Shown here piece after piece: positions 47,537 through 58,419 of a stretch of 64,000 nucleotides of DNA (position 1 is the first letter of the stretch; each line of letters begins with the position of its first letter). A program made the position numbers and the translations under genes. The stretch comes from Pseudoalteromonas aurantia. GTDB taxonomy: Bacteria > Pseudomonadota > Gammaproteobacteria > Enterobacterales > Alteromonadaceae. Below the pieces are notes generated by a model. The model was not told the DNA's origin and made no database searches. It worked only from the letters and a program-made list of their open reading frames with translations. The stretch is taken from NCBI RefSeq assembly GCF_005886875.1, contig NZ_PNBY01000050.1, positions 33,552 through 97,551 on the forward strand, in the 5' to 3' direction.

Positions 47537-48400
47537 TTAACGCTTCTTACAAACAAATGCCATTTTTCCAGCACGGTGACTCAATCGTGTTATCTGTGTT
47601 TTGCAATACTGGGTTAAGTTCATCCACTGTGATACCACTTTAGGAGACGTGATAGAGCGTGTGTAAATGCGATTATTCAGCGCATAGGCAACGGTGTCAT
47701 CATCTAACCAGGTATAATCTCGCACCGGTTTTGGTAATACAAACTGTGATGTCACCAATTCTGTTTTTGGTGAATACGTTGCCAGCCATAGCTGATTGTT
47801 TTTATTATAAGTAAATGAATAAACCTGCTTGGCTTTATTAAACGCTAAGCTTCTATCAATGTCTTTCGCAACTAGCTTAGGTAAATGGCCATGGGTATCT
47901 GTGAAGTGCAGTTCATGTGGCGTGCCCAACACAAATAACATCACCTCTTGCTGTTCACCCCACACGTGATAACCCACAGGATCTATATGTGCCAATAAAG
48001 GCGTTGCTTTGCGAGTGCTATCAAATGGATAAAACCAAAGCCGCTGCTTACCTGTACTTTCAACCACAATGGTTGATAGGCCGTCATCGTGAGGGTATAA
48101 AGTCGGTGAATATTCCGAGACGGGAGAATTTGTGAGGTTACGCGTTTGCTGCGTGGTAAAGTCATAGAAAAACAAATCTGTTTGACTGCCCTCCAAAGCA
48201 CTTAACTCTTTGGTAAAATATACGCCGCTATCGGTTGTAAGGGGCTGATTATGGTAACTATCATCCGACGTAATGGCTTTAACTTTAACACCTTGCGGCG
48301 TTTTTTCAGCCACAAACAATTGACTACTTGGCATAGCTGAAATGGCATAAATACTGGTAAATGCACACCACAGCGTGCTGATAAAAACTAGAACCTTCAT
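47537..48400 (-). CDS. Exported TolB/WD40-like beta-propeller protein
   Basis: A 287-residue protein with a signal peptide (about 1-22, VFISTLWCAFTSIYAISA) and repeated propeller-like blades (TDLFFYDFTTQQTRNLTN, KQRLWFYPFDSTRKATPL, NQLWLATYSPKTELV) of the TolB/PD40 type. It should lie in the periplasm. Its two C-terminal cysteines (QYCKTQ, FVCKKR) may form a disulphide. It is 74 nt upstream of galE on the same strand. It has no enzymatic domain; the function is unknown, perhaps a binding or sensory protein. Confidence 0.75.
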   Translation of the reverse strand: MKVLVFISTLWCAFTSIYAISAMPSSQLFVAEKTPQGVKVKAITSDDSYHNQPLTTDSGVYFTKELSALEGSQTDLFFYDFTTQQTRNLTNSPVSEYSPTLYPHDDGLSTIVVESTGKQRLWFYPFDSTRKATPLLAHIDPVGYHVWGEQQEVMLFVLGTPHELHFTDTHGHLPKLVAKDIDRSLAFNKAKQVYSFTYNKNNQLWLATYSPKTELVTSQFVLPKPVRDYTWLDDDTVAYALNNRIYTRSITSPKVVSQWMNLTQYCKTQITRLSHRAGKMAFVCKKR

Positions 48401-48526
48401 AATATTCCCTGTCTTTTTTGCCTATGATAACCACTTGCTAAACAAAGCACAAAGCTTGCTATCTTGACGGCATCAGGTAACATCAATTTCACAAACGTTC
48501 CTAATTACTGAGTTCATGAGGCGAAT

Positions 48527-49426
48527 ATGTCGCAAAAACATCCGATAATAGCCATTACAGGTAGCTCTGGTGCAGGAACAACGACCACCACCAATGCTAT
48601 CAAACATATCTTTCGTAGTCTTGATGCCAATGCTGCATTAATTGAAGGGGACAGCTTTCACCGTTATACCCGCCCAGAAATGGATAAGCTCAAACGTGAA
48701 GCATTACAAGAAGGCAAACACATCAGCTACTTTGGCAAAGAAGCCAATGACTTTTGTGCGCTAGAGGAGCTTTTTGACAATTATGGTCAGCTCGGTGAAG
48801 GCCGTGTTCGCCGGTATTTGCATACTTTTGATGATGCCGTTCCGTATAATCAGCTGCCCGGCACATTTACTCCTTACCAACAGCTTGATAAAAATACCGA
48901 TGTGCTTTTTTATGAGGGCCTCCATGGAGGGGTAGTAACACAAGAGCATGACGTTGCTAAACACGTCGATTTACTCATCGGTATGGTGCCAATTATTAAC
49001 CTTGAATGGATCCAAAAAATGATCCGTGACACCAACGAAAGAGGTCATTCACGCGAAGCTGTGATGAGCTCGATTGTGCGCAGTATGGATGATTACATTA
49101 CCCACATTACTCCCCAATTCTCACGTACCCATATCAACTTTCAACGAGTACCGACAGTCGACACGTCAAACCCATTTAGCGCCAAAGATATTCCCTCTTT
49201 AGATGAAAGTTTTGTGGTGATCCGTTTTCGCGGTATCGACGACGTTAATTTCCCTTACTACCTGCAAATGATAGAAGGCAGCTTTATGTCAAGAATGAAT
49301 ACCCTTGTCGTACCAGGTGGGAAAATGGGCTTAGCAATGGAACTAGTATTAACCCCGCTTATCAAAGATCTATTACTCAAAAAGCGTGCTTTAGAAAGCA
49401 TGGTACAGGTCGACTTACCTATTTAA
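48527..49426 (+). CDS. prkB: PrkB, phosphoribulokinase-like protein
   Basis: A 299-residue P-loop kinase of the phosphoribulokinase/uridine kinase family, closely similar to E. coli PrkB. The Walker A is GSSGAGTTTTT at the N-terminus; other segments are EGDSFHRYTRPEMD, DVLFYEGLHGGVV and SRTHINFQRVPTVDTSNPF. No RuBisCO or other Calvin-cycle gene is in view, and heterotrophic gammaproteobacteria keep this gene, so its natural substrate is uncertain. ATG 48527 is preceded by GAGG. Confidence 0.93.
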   Translation: MSQKHPIIAITGSSGAGTTTTTNAIKHIFRSLDANAALIEGDSFHRYTRPEMDKLKREALQEGKHISYFGKEANDFCALEELFDNYGQLGEGRVRRYLHTFDDAVPYNQLPGTFTPYQQLDKNTDVLFYEGLHGGVVTQEHDVAKHVDLLIGMVPIINLEWIQKMIRDTNERGHSREAVMSSIVRSMDDYITHITPQFSRTHINFQRVPTVDTSNPFSAKDIPSLDESFVVIRFRGIDDVNFPYYLQMIEGSFMSRMNTLVVPGGKMGLAMELVLTPLIKDLLLKKRALESMVQVDLPI

Positions 49427-49683
49427 CCTCAGCTCTGGATAAGCGAATTTGCCCAATAAAGCTATTTTTCTCACGCTCGGCGTTGCTTTCATTTGTAATA
49501 GCCCGCTATTACTGCATAAAAGCGCCTTGATATTGAGCAAAGTATCATCATTGGATTGTACGTATGTTTGTTTTCAAAACACTTTCTATTCCAAAGCCCT
49601 TATCCAAACCTGAGGTTATTTAACTTGCGGGCAAATAACAGCAAGCTTACACTGTTCGCTCTTTTGTACAGCACGAGATTTCA

Positions 49684-50223
49684 ATGACACAGTTAAGCAT
49701 CTTAGTCGGCTCGCAAAACCCAATAAAAATAAATGCTGCAAAGCAGGTTTTTAGCAATTACTTTCCTGGTAAGACTATCCATTGCGAAGGCCTGCATGCG
49801 CCTTCCTTGGTGCCAGAGCAACCCTTAGGGGAAGAACAAACACGACTTGGCGCACAAAATAGAGTCGAGTATTTAATGCAGCACCACAACGCAGACTATT
49901 ATTGTGCAATGGAGGGCGGCGCACACCAGTTTAGCTATGGCCCTGCAACATTTGCTTATGTCGTAATAGCAAATTCACAACACACCAGTGTAAACCGCAG
50001 CAGTAACCTGCCGCTCCCTCAAGTTATTTTCGACGCACTGATCGCAGGAGAGGAGCTTGGGCCGGTAATGGACAAAACTTTCAACACCACTAATATAAAG
50101 CAAAAAGGCGGTGCGATTGGTTTGCTTACTAACAACTTAGCAACCAGAGAAAGTACCTATACGCAAGCCTTAACCCTTGCTATGGCACCTTTCATTCATA
50201 CAGAACTGTTCAACAATCAATAA
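49684..50223 (+). CDS. yjjX: Inosine/xanthosine triphosphatase YjjX
   Basis: YjjX (DUF84 family) hydrolyses non-canonical ITP and XTP and so keeps deaminated purines from nucleic acids. The N-terminal LVGSQNPIKINAAKQVF and the central YYCAMEGGAHQF are family marks; the C-terminal KQKGGAIGLLTNN also fits. The length of 179 residues is usual. It is followed after 8 nt by yjjG, another nucleotide-cleaning enzyme, and the two are probably cotranscribed. Confidence 0.93.
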   Translation: MTQLSILVGSQNPIKINAAKQVFSNYFPGKTIHCEGLHAPSLVPEQPLGEEQTRLGAQNRVEYLMQHHNADYYCAMEGGAHQFSYGPATFAYVVIANSQHTSVNRSSNLPLPQVIFDALIAGEELGPVMDKTFNTTNIKQKGGAIGLLTNNLATRESTYTQALTLAMAPFIHTELFNNQ

Positions 50224-50231
50224 AGGGTACT

Positions 50232-50909
50232 ATGAAATACACACATATTTTATTTGATGCCGATGAAACCCTGTTTAGCTTTAATGCATGTGCGGGGTTG
50301 CAAGTCATGTTCGCACAATATGGGGTCACGTTTACTGCTGAGCACTTTACAGAGTATCAGCAGGTCAACGTACCACTGTGGCTAGATTATCAGGCAGGCC
50401 GTATCGATGCCAAAACATTACAAGTTACCCGCTTTTCATCGTGGGCCAGCAAGCTTAATGTGCCTGCGGAGCAACTCAACGAAGGGTTTTTAATGGCAAT
50501 GGCTGCAATTTGTGAACCTTTACCCGGTGCGCGCGAATTATTAAATTTGTTACAGGGTAAAGCCAAGCTAGGGATCATTACCAATGGATTTGCCGCATTG
50601 CAGCAACGCAGGTTGGCTCACACCGGTCTTACTGAACACTTTGAGCACTTGGTTATTTCTGAGCTGGTTGGCATTGCCAAGCCCGATCCCAAGATTTTCC
50701 AACACACTTTATCGCTTTTTGGTGAGCCAGATAAATCTAAAGTACTGATGGTTGGAGATACCCCAAGTAGCGACATTTTAGGCGCGAACCAGTTTGGTAT
50801 TGATAGCTGTTGGTTACAGCACCAAAATCAAACATGCCCAGCTGACATAAAGCCTACTTATAGTGTGCGCTCATTGACTGAATTAGCCCGTTTGCTGGCT
50901 GAGGAATAG
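50232..50909 (+). CDS. yjjG: Pyrimidine 5'-nucleotidase YjjG (HAD family)
   Basis: A 225-residue HAD-superfamily phosphatase; E. coli YjjG acts on dUMP, UMP and dTMP and on mutagenic pyrimidine nucleotides. Motif I is FDADET (D10 nucleophile, D12), motif II the T in IITNGF, motif III K in KPDPKIF, and motif IV GDTPSSDILGA. The cap domain covers about 15-90. It lies 8 nt after yjjX, so the two housecleaning activities are coexpressed. Confidence 0.93.
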   Translation: MKYTHILFDADETLFSFNACAGLQVMFAQYGVTFTAEHFTEYQQVNVPLWLDYQAGRIDAKTLQVTRFSSWASKLNVPAEQLNEGFLMAMAAICEPLPGARELLNLLQGKAKLGIITNGFAALQQRRLAHTGLTEHFEHLVISELVGIAKPDPKIFQHTLSLFGEPDKSKVLMVGDTPSSDILGANQFGIDSCWLQHQNQTCPADIKPTYSVRSLTELARLLAEE

Positions 50910-50935
50910 TTAAGTAACACAAGAAAAAAGACGAT

Positions 50936-50959
50936 GAGGTTAGAGTGATCTCTAACCTC
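50936..50959 (-). terminator. Terminator of rnr-rlmB
   Basis: GAGGTTAGAG (50936-50945), loop TGAT and CTCTAACCTC (50950-50959), a perfect 10-bp stem. On the minus strand ATCGTCTTTTTTC follows, fitting termination after rlmB. Confidence 0.75.
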
Positions 50960-50980
50960 AAGAATAACACTGTCGGTGAG

Positions 50981-51721
50981 TTATACCGCGTTACGTTGAC
51001 GCAACACTTCAAATAAGCATACACCCGTTGCCACAGACACGTTCAAACTTGACACTGTGCCAACCATAGGGATTTTCACCAAAATATCACAATGCTCACG
51101 GGTTAAACGGCGCATACCGTCTCCTTCTGCTCCCATGATGATTGCAATTGGACCTGTTAAGCTGGCATCAAACACATGTGTGTCTGTTTCGCCCGCCGTA
51201 CCAGCAACCCAAACACCCGCCTCTTTAATATCACGCAGAGTACGCGCAAGGTTGGTAACTTGGATCAACGGCACCGTTTCTGCAGCCCCACAGGCAACTT
51301 TACGGGCCGTACCGGTTAATTTAGCCGACTTGTCTTTTGGTACTATCACGCCATGTACACCCGCAGCATCAGCACTACGTAAACAAGCACCTAGGTTATG
51401 CGGATCAGTGACGCCATCTAATACTAAAAAGAAGGGATTGTCTTCTCTGGCAATGATGTCATCTAAATCACGTTCGCTGTAAGTACGTGCCGCTTTCACA
51501 TTGGCAATAATACCTTGATGTTGCTCGCCTTTTGATTTGTTATCTAACGCTTTACGTTGCATAAACTGCACCGAAATACCAAATCTACGTGCTTCATTAA
51601 TGATTGGATTTAAGCGTTTATCTTCACGCCCTTTTAATGCGTAGATCTCTAAAAAGCGCTCAGGCTCTTTGTTTAAAATGGCTTCAATAGAATGAAAACC
51701 ATAAATTAATTCATTACTCAC
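50981..51721 (-). CDS. rlmB: 23S rRNA (guanosine-2251-2'-O)-methyltransferase RlmB
   Basis: A SPOUT-class enzyme (246 residues) methylating the ribose of G2251 in the peptidyl-transferase P-loop. The N-terminal L30e-like domain ([20 protein letters not shown]) binds RNA; the catalytic half has [31 protein letters not shown] and [19 protein letters not shown]. It follows rnr by 5 nt, the conserved rnr-rlmB operon. Confidence 0.97.
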   Translation of the reverse strand: MSNELIYGFHSIEAILNKEPERFLEIYALKGREDKRLNPIINEARRFGISVQFMQRKALDNKSKGEQHQGIIANVKAARTYSERDLDDIIAREDNPFFLVLDGVTDPHNLGACLRSADAAGVHGVIVPKDKSAKLTGTARKVACGAAETVPLIQVTNLARTLRDIKEAGVWVAGTAGETDTHVFDASLTGPIAIIMGAEGDGMRRLTREHCDILVKIPMVGTVSSLNVSVATGVCLFEVLRQRNAV

Positions 51722-51726
51722 TGCGT

Positions 51727-54204
51727 TTATGCTCCAGTGCTTTTACGTTTACGGGCGTTTTTCCCAGGGCGCTTTGCTTTGGCTTTTTTGGCTTTAGGTT
51801 TTGCTTTGCCTTTAGTCACTTCAGCACTTGCCGATTTCGCTTTTTTCAGCTTACCTTTCGGCGTGTTTTTTTTACCCTTACTCGGCTTTTTAGACGGCTT
51901 ACTCTGCTCATTTTGCTGGTCTTTGCCGGGGATTTTACCTGCTTTTAGCTGTGAACGCACACTACTTGGCGCATGTTGTTTTGACTTAGTCTGTGGTTTT
52001 GCACGTCGACGTGCGTATCTATCTGGTACCGTCTCTCCCGCCAATACCAAGTTAACTCGACGCTCGTCTAAGCTCACAGACGCAACGGTCACAGTAAGCT
52101 TATCACCCAACCGGTAAACTGAGTGAGAGTGCTCACCAATGAGAGTATGTTTGGCCCCATCATATTGGTAATACTCTTGCCCCAAGTTAGAAACATGAAT
52201 TAAGCCATCAATTTGTAAGTCATCTAAGCGAACAAATAGCCCAAAGTTGGTCACTGACGACACCACCCCAGAGAATTCATCTCCTACATGATCTTGCATA
52301 TATTCACATTTGAGCCAATCAGCCACTTCTCGGGTCGCATCATCAGCACGTCGTTCAGTGGTCGAGCATTGCTCACCTAACCTATCGACTTCATCATTTT
52401 CGTAAACATAGGCACCCGATGTTTGCTGACCTTGGCTTGCTAATATGCCTTTAATCGCTCGATGAACCACTAGATCAGGGTAACGGCGGATAGGCGATGT
52501 AAAGTGCGCATATGCAGACAACGCTAATCCATAATGTCCAATGTTATCAGCCTGATACACGGCCTGCTTCATAGAGCGTAATAACATGGTCTGGATCAGT
52601 TCTTTTTCTGGACGGTCACCCAATTGTGCCAGCGCCGCCGTTAATTCTTTTGGTTCAGGGTCGTTAGGCAGTAAACTCTCAATGCCTAAGTCATTTAAAA
52701 ATTGTCTAAAGTGACTGAGCTTTTCTTGATCCGGCTCATCATGAATACGATATAGTGTAGGTGCTTCATGCTTTTCTAGTAATTTAGCCGCCGATACATT
52801 GGCTAAAATCATACATTCTTCAATCAGCTTATGCGCATCATTGCGTACCAAGGGCACAATAGATTCAATTTTACGATGGGCGTTAAACACAAAACGTGTT
52901 TCAACGGTTTCAAACTCGATGGCACCTCGTGTCTGACGCGCCGACTTCAGTGCCATATACATTTGCTGTAAATCAGTCAAATGCGGCACAACCGCGGCAT
53001 ATTGTTCGCGCAGTATTTCATCACCTTGCAAAATAGCATGTACTTTGGTGTAAGTGAGGCGTGCATGTGAGTTCATGATCGCTTCGCAAAAACGATAACC
53101 AGACAACTTACCCGCTTCAGAGACCGTCATTTCTGCCACCATGCATAAGCGGTCGACTTCTGGGTTCAGTGAACACAGTCCATTCGACAGCACTTTAGGA
53201 AGCATCGGGATCACTTGCTCAGGAAAATACACTGAGTTACCGCGTTCAATGGCTTCTTTATCCAGTGCACTGCCTTTTGGTACATAATGAGACACATCGG
53301 CAATGGCGACCCATAAGCGCCATCCACCTGACTTTTTACGTTCGCAATAGACGGCATCATCAAAGTCACGGGCGTCTTCACCATCAATGGTGACTAACGG
53401 TAGCTCGCGCAAATCAACCCGCCCGGCTTTATCAGCTTCTTCAACAAACTCACCATGTTTCGCGACTTGTTCTAACACCGCTTCTGGCCAAACATGCGGA
53501 ATGTCATGATTGCGTAAAGCCACTTCAATTTCCATGCCTGGCGCCATGTGGTCGCCCAGCACTTCAAGTACCTTACCCACCGCATTCATTTGTCTGCTTG
53601 GGCTTTGTGTGATCTCAACCTGCACCATTTGGTTATGGCGGGCACCATTTTCGCTGCCTGGTAATATAATGATATCTTGCGTAATGCGCGGATCTTCTGG
53701 CACCACAACCGCAGTGCCATGTTCAACAAAATAACGCCCTACGATTGGTGCTCGTTCACCTGCGAGTACTTTTATAATGCGCGCTTCGACTTTGCCACCA
53801 GAACCGCGGCTTGCCGCTTTGGCTAGAACAATATCGCCGTGCAAAACCATATTCATTTGATGTTTTGCAACAAACCAGTCTTTAGGTTCGCCTTCCACCA
53901 CCAAAAAACCAAAGCCATCACGATGCCCGATCACTCGACCTTTGACCAACCCATCATCGGTTGGGATCACATAACGTTTAAACTTATTGAAATGTAATTG
54001 ACCGTCACGTTCCATTGCGCGTAAACGACGTTTAAAGGCTATTTGCCGCTCTGATTCGAATACGTTCAAATCACTACAAAGGTGACTAAAGGTGGCCGCT
54101 TTTGCTGACACTTTTTTAATGTGATCTAAAATAAATTCACGGCTAGGAACTGGGTTTTCGTATTTATCTTGCTCTCGGCTAAGGTAAGGATCCTGTTTTG
54201 ACAT
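51727..54204 (-). CDS. rnr: Ribonuclease R
   Basis: RNase R is a processive 3'-5' exoribonuclease that degrades structured RNA and works in RNA quality control. Order: N-terminal helix-turn-helix (about 20-85), two cold-shock domains, the RNB catalytic domain (about 250-590, with the Asp cluster in [20 protein letters not shown]), an S1 domain (about 645-725, [17 protein letters not shown]) and a Lys-rich tail (about 740-825). The 825 residues and basic tail fit the family. It has 132 bp of upstream space after the OmpA-barrel gene on the same strand, room for its own promoter. Confidence 0.97.
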   Translation of the reverse strand: MSKQDPYLSREQDKYENPVPSREFILDHIKKVSAKAATFSHLCSDLNVFESERQIAFKRRLRAMERDGQLHFNKFKRYVIPTDDGLVKGRVIGHRDGFGFLVVEGEPKDWFVAKHQMNMVLHGDIVLAKAASRGSGGKVEARIIKVLAGERAPIVGRYFVEHGTAVVVPEDPRITQDIIILPGSENGARHNQMVQVEITQSPSRQMNAVGKVLEVLGDHMAPGMEIEVALRNHDIPHVWPEAVLEQVAKHGEFVEEADKAGRVDLRELPLVTIDGEDARDFDDAVYCERKKSGGWRLWVAIADVSHYVPKGSALDKEAIERGNSVYFPEQVIPMLPKVLSNGLCSLNPEVDRLCMVAEMTVSEAGKLSGYRFCEAIMNSHARLTYTKVHAILQGDEILREQYAAVVPHLTDLQQMYMALKSARQTRGAIEFETVETRFVFNAHRKIESIVPLVRNDAHKLIEECMILANVSAAKLLEKHEAPTLYRIHDEPDQEKLSHFRQFLNDLGIESLLPNDPEPKELTAALAQLGDRPEKELIQTMLLRSMKQAVYQADNIGHYGLALSAYAHFTSPIRRYPDLVVHRAIKGILASQGQQTSGAYVYENDEVDRLGEQCSTTERRADDATREVADWLKCEYMQDHVGDEFSGVVSSVTNFGLFVRLDDLQIDGLIHVSNLGQEYYQYDGAKHTLIGEHSHSVYRLGDKLTVTVASVSLDERRVNLVLAGETVPDRYARRRAKPQTKSKQHAPSSVRSQLKAGKIPGKDQQNEQSKPSKKPSKGKKNTPKGKLKKAKSASAEVTKGKAKPKAKKAKAKRPGKNARKRKSTGA

Positions 54205-54289
54205 TCACTATCTTGTTAATGGAGTTATGTTGTTATTTTAACCCAAAATCGAACAATGAGACAGCCGCAGACAATGAAAGTTTTGTGTA

Positions 54290-54321
54290 GCCCAGTAGCA
54301 CTGCTAACATACGAACTGGGC
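54290..54321 (-). terminator. Inverted repeat after the OmpA-barrel gene
   Basis: GCCCAGT (54290-54296) and ACTGGGC (54315-54321) form a 7-bp stem with an 18-nt loop, 16 nt after the stop codon of the outer-membrane protein on the minus strand. There is no strong T-run; it is a weak terminator candidate. Confidence 0.4.
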
Positions 54322-54336
54322 CTGTGCGTTTATTTG

Positions 54337-57300
54337 TTAAAATTTGCCCGTTAAATTGATAAACCAACCTTTCGAGTCATAATCAAAATCCGTTAAATCA
54401 TCTGAAAATTCAGTAAAGTTATAACCAATACCCACTTTCATATGCTCTCCCACGTGGCGATGAATGGCTGCGAGTGCGCCGCTGCGCTCGTCTTGAGCGC
54501 GTTCTACTGATAAATTACGCCATTCTAACGTCGCGTCCCAGCTATGTGCTAAATGATAATCGGCTCTAAGGACATGTAGCTGAGCGGTAGAGTCAAACCA
54601 AGGTCCCGCATCACGCTCTAATCGCACCTCTCCTGTACGCTGAGCAAACTTAGCCCCCACTCGCCAGCGCGAAGTTAATCGGTAATTCACATCAACAGAC
54701 CAAACGGTGCTGCGTTGCTGTGGGGTGCTATCTAAGCCAATGCCATTGAGTTGCTGTGCGGGTGCTAAGTCTTCTAAATAGGTCACACTTGCCATGCCTG
54801 ACCAAGGGCTTACCTCTATCGGACGATAAGCAAATCCTAGCTGAAACTCTGTAAAATCGCTGTTTAAACCGCTATTGTCGCTCTCAACATCGCTCTCGCT
54901 TATCGCTGTGTCAAGGCGTAGCTGCGCACGCCAATCGGGCGACAATTTCGCAGTAAAGTTATGACGCATTAGCCAGTTTGTACGCTGCTCATCATCGGTG
55001 CTATCTTGACGATACTCTAACGCACCTGACCAGCGTAGACCTTGGTGCAAATATCCTAACCCTAACGTGACACTGTCTCGCGCCAATTGACCTTGCTCAA
55101 ATAAATCTATGTCGCCATTTTCAAAGCCAACCTGCACTTGCCAACGTTCGTTAATGCTATGATCAACGCCATAAGCGTGCGTGATGCCCGTTTGACGATC
55201 ATCTTTTTGGAATTGTTGCTCACCATACACACTGGTTGAATCACTAAAGCGATGCCGAGCGCCCGTTACCCATTGACGCTGTTGACGAGAATTGAGTAAG
55301 TCATCTCCATCAGGGTCTAATTGATAATTGAGATATACATTGCCTGACGCACTGTAAGCATAATCAACCCCAGCAACAGCGGCAAAGCCTTGCTTGCCTT
55401 GAGATGTTTCGCCTTTAAGTGTGATCGCTTCAGAAATCTGAACCTCTCCCCCAAAGCCAATTCGATCATTGGCCTGACGCGTTACTTCTTTATCGAGTGT
55501 ACCTTGCACAAACCCATACGCTAACCAGTCTGTTTTAGGATTATATTGCAGTTGTAAAGCCACATCAGTGCGCTGACCTTCATCTGCTTGCCCTACCGGA
55601 AGTGCATTTGCAGATGATATAGCATGTAACTGCTCACGCTTATCCATACGGATCCCTGCGCTCACTTGCCATTGCTCAGTCAATTCATGTGCAATGTCTA
55701 GCTCAGACGCTTGGCGATGATAACGTGCTTTCACCTTATTCTCGTCAGCTTTAAGTTTAACCTGCGTATCTTCTGTTGCTTGCCAAGTTAATAACACTCC
55801 TGCAGTTTGTGCTTCATCTGCATTGACTTGACCAAGTCCCGCAAAGCCTTGTTGTAGCTTTTGCCAATACACATTGACCTTGCCATCGTTATTTAACCCT
55901 AATTCGTGCCATGTAGAGGCCGCTTCAACACGCATTCCTTGTGCATTCGTTGGTGTGTCAGCAGACTGCGTATTATCAAAACTAAAGCCTCCATTAAAAG
56001 TGCTTAACGCACTCGCGATACCTTGTGTTTCAGCCGCTTCAACTTTCACATAACTGTGTTCACTGTGACGATATATCGCATCCAAGCCATATAAGTTATC
56101 ATCATATTCATCGAGCTTTTGCTGACGTACTGTTGCGCCGATTTGCACTTTGTCGTTTAACCATTGGCTAATACGGCCACCATAGGTCAAATTATTCAGC
56201 TGCGAAAATCCTGCGCTGTATTCATAATTGGCGATTAAATAGGTGGGGTTATTATCTAAGCTTGCAGCACGAACCAATAAATCATCAAATTCAAATGACG
56301 ACAAAGGTTTGGTGAGCAATATACGCCCTTGCAAGGCATCAATATCATAGTCTTGCCCAGCCACTAATGCTCGACGTACTAACACTAACCCTGAGATTTT
56401 ATCGCGTACTTCAACGGCTATTTGCTCAGAGCCAATGACAATATCTTGATGTTGCAGATAATAAAGCGAGCCTCCGGTGGCACGATGCGTTTCATAGGCA
56501 GGTAGGGTTTCAGCTTCAGCGACAAATAACTCGGCACCCGCGGTACTTTCCCCAAACTGTGTTACATCAGCACTCACATACTTTGCCTGTAGACCGTACA
56601 AGCCACGCTCAATTCGGCTTAACTCTGTATCGCTTATTTGCGTATTAAAGTTACCCCATAAAACCTGATTATCATCTTTGGCAATTTTTAAATACAGCTT
56701 ACCATTACTGGGCGCATCATCTCGTGTGGTTGAGTCATCACCAAATTCACTCGGATGGGCTTGCTCTTCCAAACGCCTGAATAAGCTTTTTGGATCTTTT
56801 TGATGAATATTCGACAATAGCGCATTAAGGGGCGCTTCACGGGTATCTAATCGCGCTGTGATTTGATACTCGTCTTGCCACTTTCCTGTGATGTAACCAG
56901 CCAAACGGCCCTCAGCAAATAACTCACCATCTTTATGTTGAGTTTTATTCAGTAAATCAACCGGTCCATTATGGCTATTTTGTCCAACCGTTAAGTCAGC
57001 CATCGCTACATAAAACCAATCACTTTTTGGTAGTGCTAAATCACGATGGATCAAAGTGCCATTACCATCATCATCCAAAACAGCCACTTCAGCACGATGA
57101 AAGCCGGAACGAACAATTTGCTGATGGACAAATTTACGCTCGCGGGTGATAGCCACCACGCGGCCTAAAAAGAACACATGGTGTTGCTCCGGCACTTGCT
57201 CGCCATATAACGTCAGCGTGCCTCCTGCTACTTTGATATTTTGCTTTTCTAATTGAGACTTACCGTAGCTTGTCAATAAGTAGCCTGTTACTTTTTCTGG

Positions 57301-58419
57301 CTCCACCGCAAATTTCGGCCGAAAGTCTGCACTATTGAGCACTGTTTCGTCGAAGCGGCCGCTGTTGTCATATACTCTCAACCGGTACGCTAAGCTCATC
57401 CCTAATAAGTTACCGGGTAAACGCCACTTCCCTTCTAAATTATCATTAAGTGACACCTTACTGAGTACCTGCTGATCATCCGGGGCCATAACCAAGACTT
57501 CTGCATATTTTATAAAGCTGCTGTAGTTACTGTAACCCTTCAAATGCATCATCAAGGTATTACCCGATTGGGTTAATGCATGTTGAATACTGAGCTTAGG
57601 CAGTGCCTCAAGTGGATCGTATTTCAATTGCAGCTGCATTTTTTTTAGCGCCACATCTGCACAGCGCTGTTGATCAGCATTATTGGCGCTATCACCAGAC
57701 GCAAACGGTTGCCCATCCAGCGTAATGGCCATTGCGGGCTGTGGTAACACGGGATTGTCACATATCAGCTGTCGTTGTGGTCCAGCTTGTATCACTGTTT
57801 TGGTTGTGGTTTTTTCTTCAACATACACCGCTATCACTTCAACGCGGCGATTTCGCGCCATGCCCGCTAAAGTAGCATTACTGGCAACCGGTTCTCGATT
57901 TGAACGCCCAACAGCAGTAGTCGCATCACTTTTTAGCCCTAATTGCTGGCGAAAGTAGGCCGCCACAATATCTGCTCGATGTTCTGACAAGCCCTGATTG
58001 GTTTTATAAATCTTCTTCGCACTCGGGCTAAGTCGTTGACTATCGGCATGGCCAATAAAATGGAGCTTTAATTGTTTTTTACCGCGAAGCTGACCAATAA
58101 TAAAGTCCATTTCTTGTTTTGTTGAACCAGTCAGAAAATGCTTACCTGACACAAAACGAATCGCAGAATCTTTCACGAAATTGGCTTCTTTGGCGACTTG
58201 CTCTGTCTGTGTTTGCTCTACCTCTTTGTCACTGACCCGCGCTAGCGCGTGTAGCACAAAGTGTTTTTGTACTAATTGCTGTTCAGTATTGCTGCTGATA
58301 CCACTACTTCGCACCATGTTATGTTCTAAGCTCGCGGCCAAAGCGAAACTGCTCATGTTGCAACTCAGTACAGTGATTACTGAAACCGATACAGGGTTTA
58401 AAGCACTTAATTTAATCAT
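54337..58419 (-). CDS. Large outer-membrane protein: OmpA domain plus C-terminal beta-barrel
   Basis: A 1360-residue outer-membrane protein of unknown function, starting at ATG 58419 (AAGGGG in front; overlaps the giant gene's stop by 8 nt). A signal peptide (about 1-28) is followed by an OmpA-like peptidoglycan-binding domain (about 85-200; LKLHFIGHADSQ and GLSEHRADIVAAYF). Beta-rich domains follow (about 210-530), then a conserved-looking module around 555-590 (GDDSTTRDDAPSNGKLYLK, LWGNFNTQISDTEL). From about 730 on, alternating amphipathic strands with aromatic ends make a long barrel (YDDNLYGLDAIYRHSEHSYV), closing with a C-terminal Phe. Similar proteins accompany DUF11/SdrD-B giants in other proteobacteria; a role as anchor or exporter of the partner is inference. 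Confidence 0.82.
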   Translation of the reverse strand: MIKLSALNPVSVSVITVLSCNMSSFALAASLEHNMVRSSGISSNTEQQLVQKHFVLHALARVSDKEVEQTQTEQVAKEANFVKDSAIRFVSGKHFLTGSTKQEMDFIIGQLRGKKQLKLHFIGHADSQRLSPSAKKIYKTNQGLSEHRADIVAAYFRQQLGLKSDATTAVGRSNREPVASNATLAGMARNRRVEVIAVYVEEKTTTKTVIQAGPQRQLICDNPVLPQPAMAITLDGQPFASGDSANNADQQRCADVALKKMQLQLKYDPLEALPKLSIQHALTQSGNTLMMHLKGYSNYSSFIKYAEVLVMAPDDQQVLSKVSLNDNLEGKWRLPGNLLGMSLAYRLRVYDNSGRFDETVLNSADFRPKFAVEPEKVTGYLLTSYGKSQLEKQNIKVAGGTLTLYGEQVPEQHHVFFLGRVVAITRERKFVHQQIVRSGFHRAEVAVLDDDGNGTLIHRDLALPKSDWFYVAMADLTVGQNSHNGPVDLLNKTQHKDGELFAEGRLAGYITGKWQDEYQITARLDTREAPLNALLSNIHQKDPKSLFRRLEEQAHPSEFGDDSTTRDDAPSNGKLYLKIAKDDNQVLWGNFNTQISDTELSRIERGLYGLQAKYVSADVTQFGESTAGAELFVAEAETLPAYETHRATGGSLYYLQHQDIVIGSEQIAVEVRDKISGLVLVRRALVAGQDYDIDALQGRILLTKPLSSFEFDDLLVRAASLDNNPTYLIANYEYSAGFSQLNNLTYGGRISQWLNDKVQIGATVRQQKLDEYDDNLYGLDAIYRHSEHSYVKVEAAETQGIASALSTFNGGFSFDNTQSADTPTNAQGMRVEAASTWHELGLNNDGKVNVYWQKLQQGFAGLGQVNADEAQTAGVLLTWQATEDTQVKLKADENKVKARYHRQASELDIAHELTEQWQVSAGIRMDKREQLHAISSANALPVGQADEGQRTDVALQLQYNPKTDWLAYGFVQGTLDKEVTRQANDRIGFGGEVQISEAITLKGETSQGKQGFAAVAGVDYAYSASGNVYLNYQLDPDGDDLLNSRQQRQWVTGARHRFSDSTSVYGEQQFQKDDRQTGITHAYGVDHSINERWQVQVGFENGDIDLFEQGQLARDSVTLGLGYLHQGLRWSGALEYRQDSTDDEQRTNWLMRHNFTAKLSPDWRAQLRLDTAISESDVESDNSGLNSDFTEFQLGFAYRPIEVSPWSGMASVTYLEDLAPAQQLNGIGLDSTPQQRSTVWSVDVNYRLTSRWRVGAKFAQRTGEVRLERDAGPWFDSTAQLHVLRADYHLAHSWDATLEWRNLSVERAQDERSGALAAIHRHVGEHMKVGIGYNFTEFSDDLTDFDYDSKGWFINLTGKF

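Noticed and set aside
49427..49683. Intergenic region before yjjX as possible small RNA locus
   Set aside because: I see no terminator-like hairpin with T-run or clear promoter that would support a separate transcript.
51737..52117. 126-codon hydrophobic-looking frame opposite the end of rnr
   Set aside because: Its Leu/Phe-rich composition is the reverse reading of the Lys-rich RNase R tail; there is no independent sign of coding.
57683..57958. 91-codon frame opposite the OmpA-barrel gene
   Set aside because: It is a shadow of the coding strand, with no ribosome binding site and no domain.
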